A stretch of DNA of 25,103 bases from CAYJPV01 sp964396055 (lineage in GTDB: Bacteria; Acidobacteriota; Vicinamibacteria; Vicinamibacterales; JAKQTR01), in assembly GCA_964396055.1 (NCBI GenBank), contig CAYNDV010000060.1:1-25103 (forward strand), read 5' to 3'. Numbering within the stretch: the first letter of the stretch is position 1; each line of letters begins with the position of its first letter. Shown here in pieces: positions 22,941 through 25,103 of this stretch. A program made the translations under genes and the position numbers. The notes under the pieces were generated by a model. That model was not told the DNA's origin, ran no database searches, and saw only the letters and a program-made list of their open reading frames with translations.

Positions 22941-24128
22941 TCAGTGCCCGTCTTCGTCTTTCTGAAAGAAGATGTACGGGTTGTCGCGCGGCGCCGTCAC
23001 CATTTCGGGGATGGGATCGAGCCCAATCCCGTCGAGGAAGGTGGCCAGTCCGACGCGCTGGATCAGTTCGCCGACCCGCTCGCGGTTCTTGCCGTGCTCG
23101 TCCCAGAACTCCCACACCCGCTTGAGGAGTTCCTTCAGCGTGTCGGCCAGTTCGTCGACCGGCACGAAGGGCACGAGCACCGACGAGAGCAGGGCCCCCT
23201 GGACGATGGGGGCCTTCGCGCCGATCAGCACCGTCGCGCCCCGCTCCTTGCCGGGGCGCAGCGCCTTGGGCATGACGTTGATGCAGTGCATGCACCGGAC
23301 ACATTCCCGGTTGGCGATCGTCAGCGCGGCGCCGTCCCACTCCATGCACCGCGTCGGGCAGCGGTCGCAGACGTCCTTCTGAATGTTCAGGCCGGCGGCC
23401 GCGTACTCGGCCACCGCGGCGGCGTCCTGCTGAATGTCGTCCTTCCAGGTGCCGATGATGGCGAGATCCGAGCGCGCAATCGAGGCGACGCAGTCGTTCG
23501 GGCAGCCGGAGCACTTGATCTTGAACTTGTAGGGGAACGGCGGGCGATGCATCTCGTCCTGGTACGTGCGCGTCAGGTCGTCGCAGATGGCCATCGTGTC
23601 GTAGCACGCCCACTCACAGCGCGCCTGGCCCACACAGCAGGACGGGGTGCGCAGACAGGAACCCGACCCGCCGAGATCGAAGCCGGCCTCGGTCAGTTCC
23701 TTGAACACGGGCTCCAGTTCGGCGGTCTTCGTCCCGAGGAACACGATGTCGCCGGTCGACCCGTGCATGTTCGTCAGGCCCGACCCGTGTCGCTCCCAGA
23801 TGTCGCAGAGCGTGCGAATCGAGTCGCTCGTGTAGAACCAGCCGGCGGGCTGATTGACGCGCACGGTGTGGAAATGGGCCACTTCGGGGAACTTCTCGGG
23901 CAGGTCGCTGTAGCGGCCGATGACCCCGCCGCCGTACCCGAGCACGCCCACAATGCCGCCGTGCTTCCAGTGCCCCATCTTCTCTTCGTAGGACTGCTCG
24001 AGCTGCCCCAGCAGGTCGCCACAGACGGGGCTGTGCTCGCCCGCCTGTTTGATCTCCCTGATAAAACTCGGCCACGGGCCGCGTTCGAGTTCGTCAAGCA
24101 ACGGGGTTCTGGAATTCTCATCCGCCAT
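22941..24128 (-). CDS. dsrA: DsrA, dissimilatory sulfite reductase alpha subunit
   Basis: 395 residues. The siroheme-cluster cysteines are at Cys165 and Cys171 (CVGQARC) and Cys209 and Cys213 (CPNDC), matching the C-x5-C and C-x3-C pattern of DsrA. The ferredoxin domain has CDRCPTRC and CVRCMHCINVMPKAL (254-290). Substrate-site basic residues would include those in GRYSDLPEKFPEVAHFHTVR. The second of two adjacent ATGs (24128) is five bases from AGGAGG and was chosen over ATG 24131; a much longer open frame upstream is not plausible as protein. It is the first gene of the train, with a hairpin just upstream. Confidence 0.97.
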   Translation of the reverse strand: MADENSRTPLLDELERGPWPSFIREIKQAGEHSPVCGDLLGQLEQSYEEKMGHWKHGGIVGVLGYGGGVIGRYSDLPEKFPEVAHFHTVRVNQPAGWFYTSDSIRTLCDIWERHGSGLTNMHGSTGDIVFLGTKTAELEPVFKELTEAGFDLGGSGSCLRTPSCCVGQARCEWACYDTMAICDDLTRTYQDEMHRPPFPYKFKIKCSGCPNDCVASIARSDLAIIGTWKDDIQQDAAAVAEYAAAGLNIQKDVCDRCPTRCMEWDGAALTIANRECVRCMHCINVMPKALRPGKERGATVLIGAKAPIVQGALLSSVLVPFVPVDELADTLKELLKRVWEFWDEHGKNRERVGELIQRVGLATFLDGIGLDPIPEMVTAPRDNPYIFFQKDEDGH

Positions 24129-24144
24129 CATGTCCTCCTGTCGA

Positions 24145-24173
24145 CCGTGTGAGCCGCGCGGCATGCCACACGG
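24145..24173 (-). promoter_or_regulatory. Inverted repeat just upstream of the dsrA ribosome-binding site
   Basis: ccgtgtg (24145-24151) and its exact complement cacacgg (24167-24173) flank a 15-base centre that itself contains the palindrome gccgcgcggc. Its near edge is 5 bases from the dsrA Shine-Dalgarno sequence (24134-24139). It could fold in the leader RNA or be an operator for a dimeric regulator. Confidence 0.35.
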
Positions 24174-24181
24174 CTGCGTGC

Positions 24182-24206
24182 CGATCCCCCGGACGCCTCG
24201 GGATCG
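24182..24206 (-). terminator. Inverted repeat between the symporter gene and dsrA
   Basis: cgatccc (24182-24188) pairs with gggatcg (24200-24206) around an 11-base loop, about 100 bases after the symporter stop codon. No T-tract follows on the - strand, so a terminator role is weakly supported. Confidence 0.25.
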
Positions 24207-24306
24207 TGAAAAGTCAGTGCCTGCCCGGCGCCGCCATGGACGCCATCCGCCGGGCGACTGGCACGTGGGGCGCGCTGACGAGCCGCGGGGGCGACGTTCT
24301 GCCGGT

Positions 24307-25103
24307 TCATGCGGCGCGGCCCCCTGCCACGAAAGCCCGCATCTTCTCGTCGTCGAACACGCCTTCCCACCGCGCGACGACCACGGTGGCGACGCAGTTG
24401 CCCATGACATTGACTGCGGTCCGGCCCATGTCCATGACCTGGTCGATGCCCAGCAGGATCGCCGCGCCTTCCAGCGGCAGGCCGAATTGCGTGAGCGTGG
24501 CCGTCAGCACGACGAGCCCCGCGCGAGGCACGCCCGCCACGCCCTTGCTCGTCAGCATCAGCGTCACCATCATGAACATCTGCTGACCGAAGGTGAGCGG
24601 GATGCCGGCGATCTGCGCCACGAACACGCTGCCCAGCGACAAATACAGCGTCGTCCCGTCGAGGTTGAAGCTGTAGCCCGTCGGCAGGACGAACCCGACG
24701 ATGTTCTTCGGAACTCCGAACCGCTCCATGACTTCCAGCGCCTTCGGCAGAGCCGCTTCGGCGCTGGCGGTCGTGAAGGCGAGGATAAACGGCTCGCGGA
24801 TCGCGCGAAGCAGCTTCAGGAATGGCACCCGCACGATCAGCGACACGCCGCCGAGCACGACCACGACGAAGACGAGGAGCCCGCCGTACATCAGCAGGAC
24901 GAGTTTGCCGAGCGTGTACAGGATCCCGAGTCCCTTGTCGCCGACGGTGTAGCCGATGGCGGCCATGACGCCCACCGGGGCGAACCTCATCACGTAGCCG
25001 GTGAACTTGAACATCGCCTGCGCCGTGCTCTCCAGGACGTCGATGACCGGCCTGCCCTTCTCGCCGATGGCCGCGACCGCGACGCCGAAGAACGTGGAGA
25101 ACA
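24307..25103 (-). CDS. DAACS-family dicarboxylate/amino-acid:cation symporter, N-terminus outside window
   Basis: The frame continues past the right edge (the first visible residues are FSTFFGVAVAAIGEKGRPVI), so the annotated ATG at 25014 is internal. The visible 265 residues or so hold the C-terminal transport core: FAPVGVMAAIGYTVG, the serine-rich hairpin segment FTTASAEAALPKAL, TGYSFNLDGTTLY, and DMGRTAVNVMGNCVATVVVA near the end. This is the DctA/GltP family, which imports C4-dicarboxylates, glutamate or aspartate with protons or sodium. DctA-like and GltP-like members cannot be told apart here. It is on the same strand as dsrA but separated from it by 178 bases, and a functional link is not shown. 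Confidence 0.9.
   Translation of the reverse strand, partial: FSTFFGVAVAAIGEKGRPVIDVLESTAQAMFKFTGYVMRFAPVGVMAAIGYTVGDKGLGILYTLGKLVLLMYGGLLVFVVVVLGGVSLIVRVPFLKLLRAIREPFILAFTTASAEAALPKALEVMERFGVPKNIVGFVLPTGYSFNLDGTTLYLSLGSVFVAQIAGIPLTFGQQMFMMVTLMLTSKGVAGVPRAGLVVLTATLTQFGLPLEGAAILLGIDQVMDMGRTAVNVMGNCVATVVVARWEGVFDDEKMRAFVAGGRAA

Larger units (their letters stand above)
24132..24306. promoter_or_regulatory. Intergenic region upstream of dsrA
   Basis: About 175 bases separate the symporter gene from dsrA, the longest gene-free stretch in the cluster and the likely place for the dsr promoter. The AT-richest spot is near 24205-24215 (tgaaaagt on the + strand). No convincing -35/-10 pair can be read. 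Two inverted repeats are listed separately. Confidence 0.35.

Noticed and set aside
24129..24410. Longer dsrA starting up to 94 codons upstream
   Set aside because: The extension overlaps the symporter gene, is Arg/Trp/Ser-rich and has no ribosome-binding site; the start next to AGGAGG fits the family length.
1..25103. tRNA or rRNA genes, CRISPR arrays, insertion sequences, attachment sites
   Set aside because: I looked for cloverleaf-like stretches, regularly spaced repeats, transposase motifs and terminal inverted repeats and found none I could support.

Overview
The window is a high-GC metagenome-style scaffold with three runs of exactly 100 N. It most likely comes from an Acidobacteriota genome: the left end carries a VWFA-related secreted protein and an Asp-box (BNR) repeat protein of types common in that phylum, next to a complete dissimilatory sulfite reductase (dsr) cluster of the kind reported from acidobacterial metagenome bins. 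The phylum call is inference from gene content, not from a marker gene.

Layout. On the + strand, 1-5245 holds the 3' part of a VWFA-related gene, a gapped Asp-box repeat gene and a small secreted PHP-like gene. These have no visible link to sulfur metabolism. From 24128 down to 5264, everything on the - strand reads as one long dsr gene train: dsrA, dsrB, dsrD, a ferritin-like gene, dsrL, dsrC, an RsbRD-N-like gene, dsrM, dsrK, dsrJ, dsrO, dsrP, dsrN, a second dsrM-like gene, a second dsrK-like gene, hemA, a fused siroheme synthase (cysG type) and a YeiH-family transporter. At the right edge, upstream of dsrA, is the C-terminal part of a DAACS-family dicarboxylate/amino-acid symporter.

How the genes work together. 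HemA makes the first committed tetrapyrrole precursor, the CysG-type protein turns uroporphyrinogen III into siroheme, and DsrN is expected to amidate siroheme. DsrAB uses that cofactor to interconvert sulfite and DsrC-bound sulfur, and DsrD is a known activator of the reductive enzyme. DsrC (both C-terminal cysteines present) carries the sulfur as a trisulfide to the DsrMKJOP membrane complex, which links it to quinones. DsrL (NAD(P)H-dependent flavoprotein) can exchange electrons with DsrAB. The extra DsrMK-like pair could be a second thiol/disulfide-quinone module. No sat, apr, qmo or dsrEFH is present, so the window alone does not decide between sulfate/sulfite reduction and sulfur oxidation. 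DsrD and the lack of dsrEFH lean towards reduction.

Main points for a second look: the second dsrK-like gene looks broken only because of a scaffolding artefact (a 55-bp identical overlap placed on both sides of a 100-N gap; collapsing it restores one 537-aa frame); the 1408-codon + strand frame at the left end is a false fusion across another gap; and a C-terminal remnant resembling the CobB/DsrN family lies between hemA and cysG.
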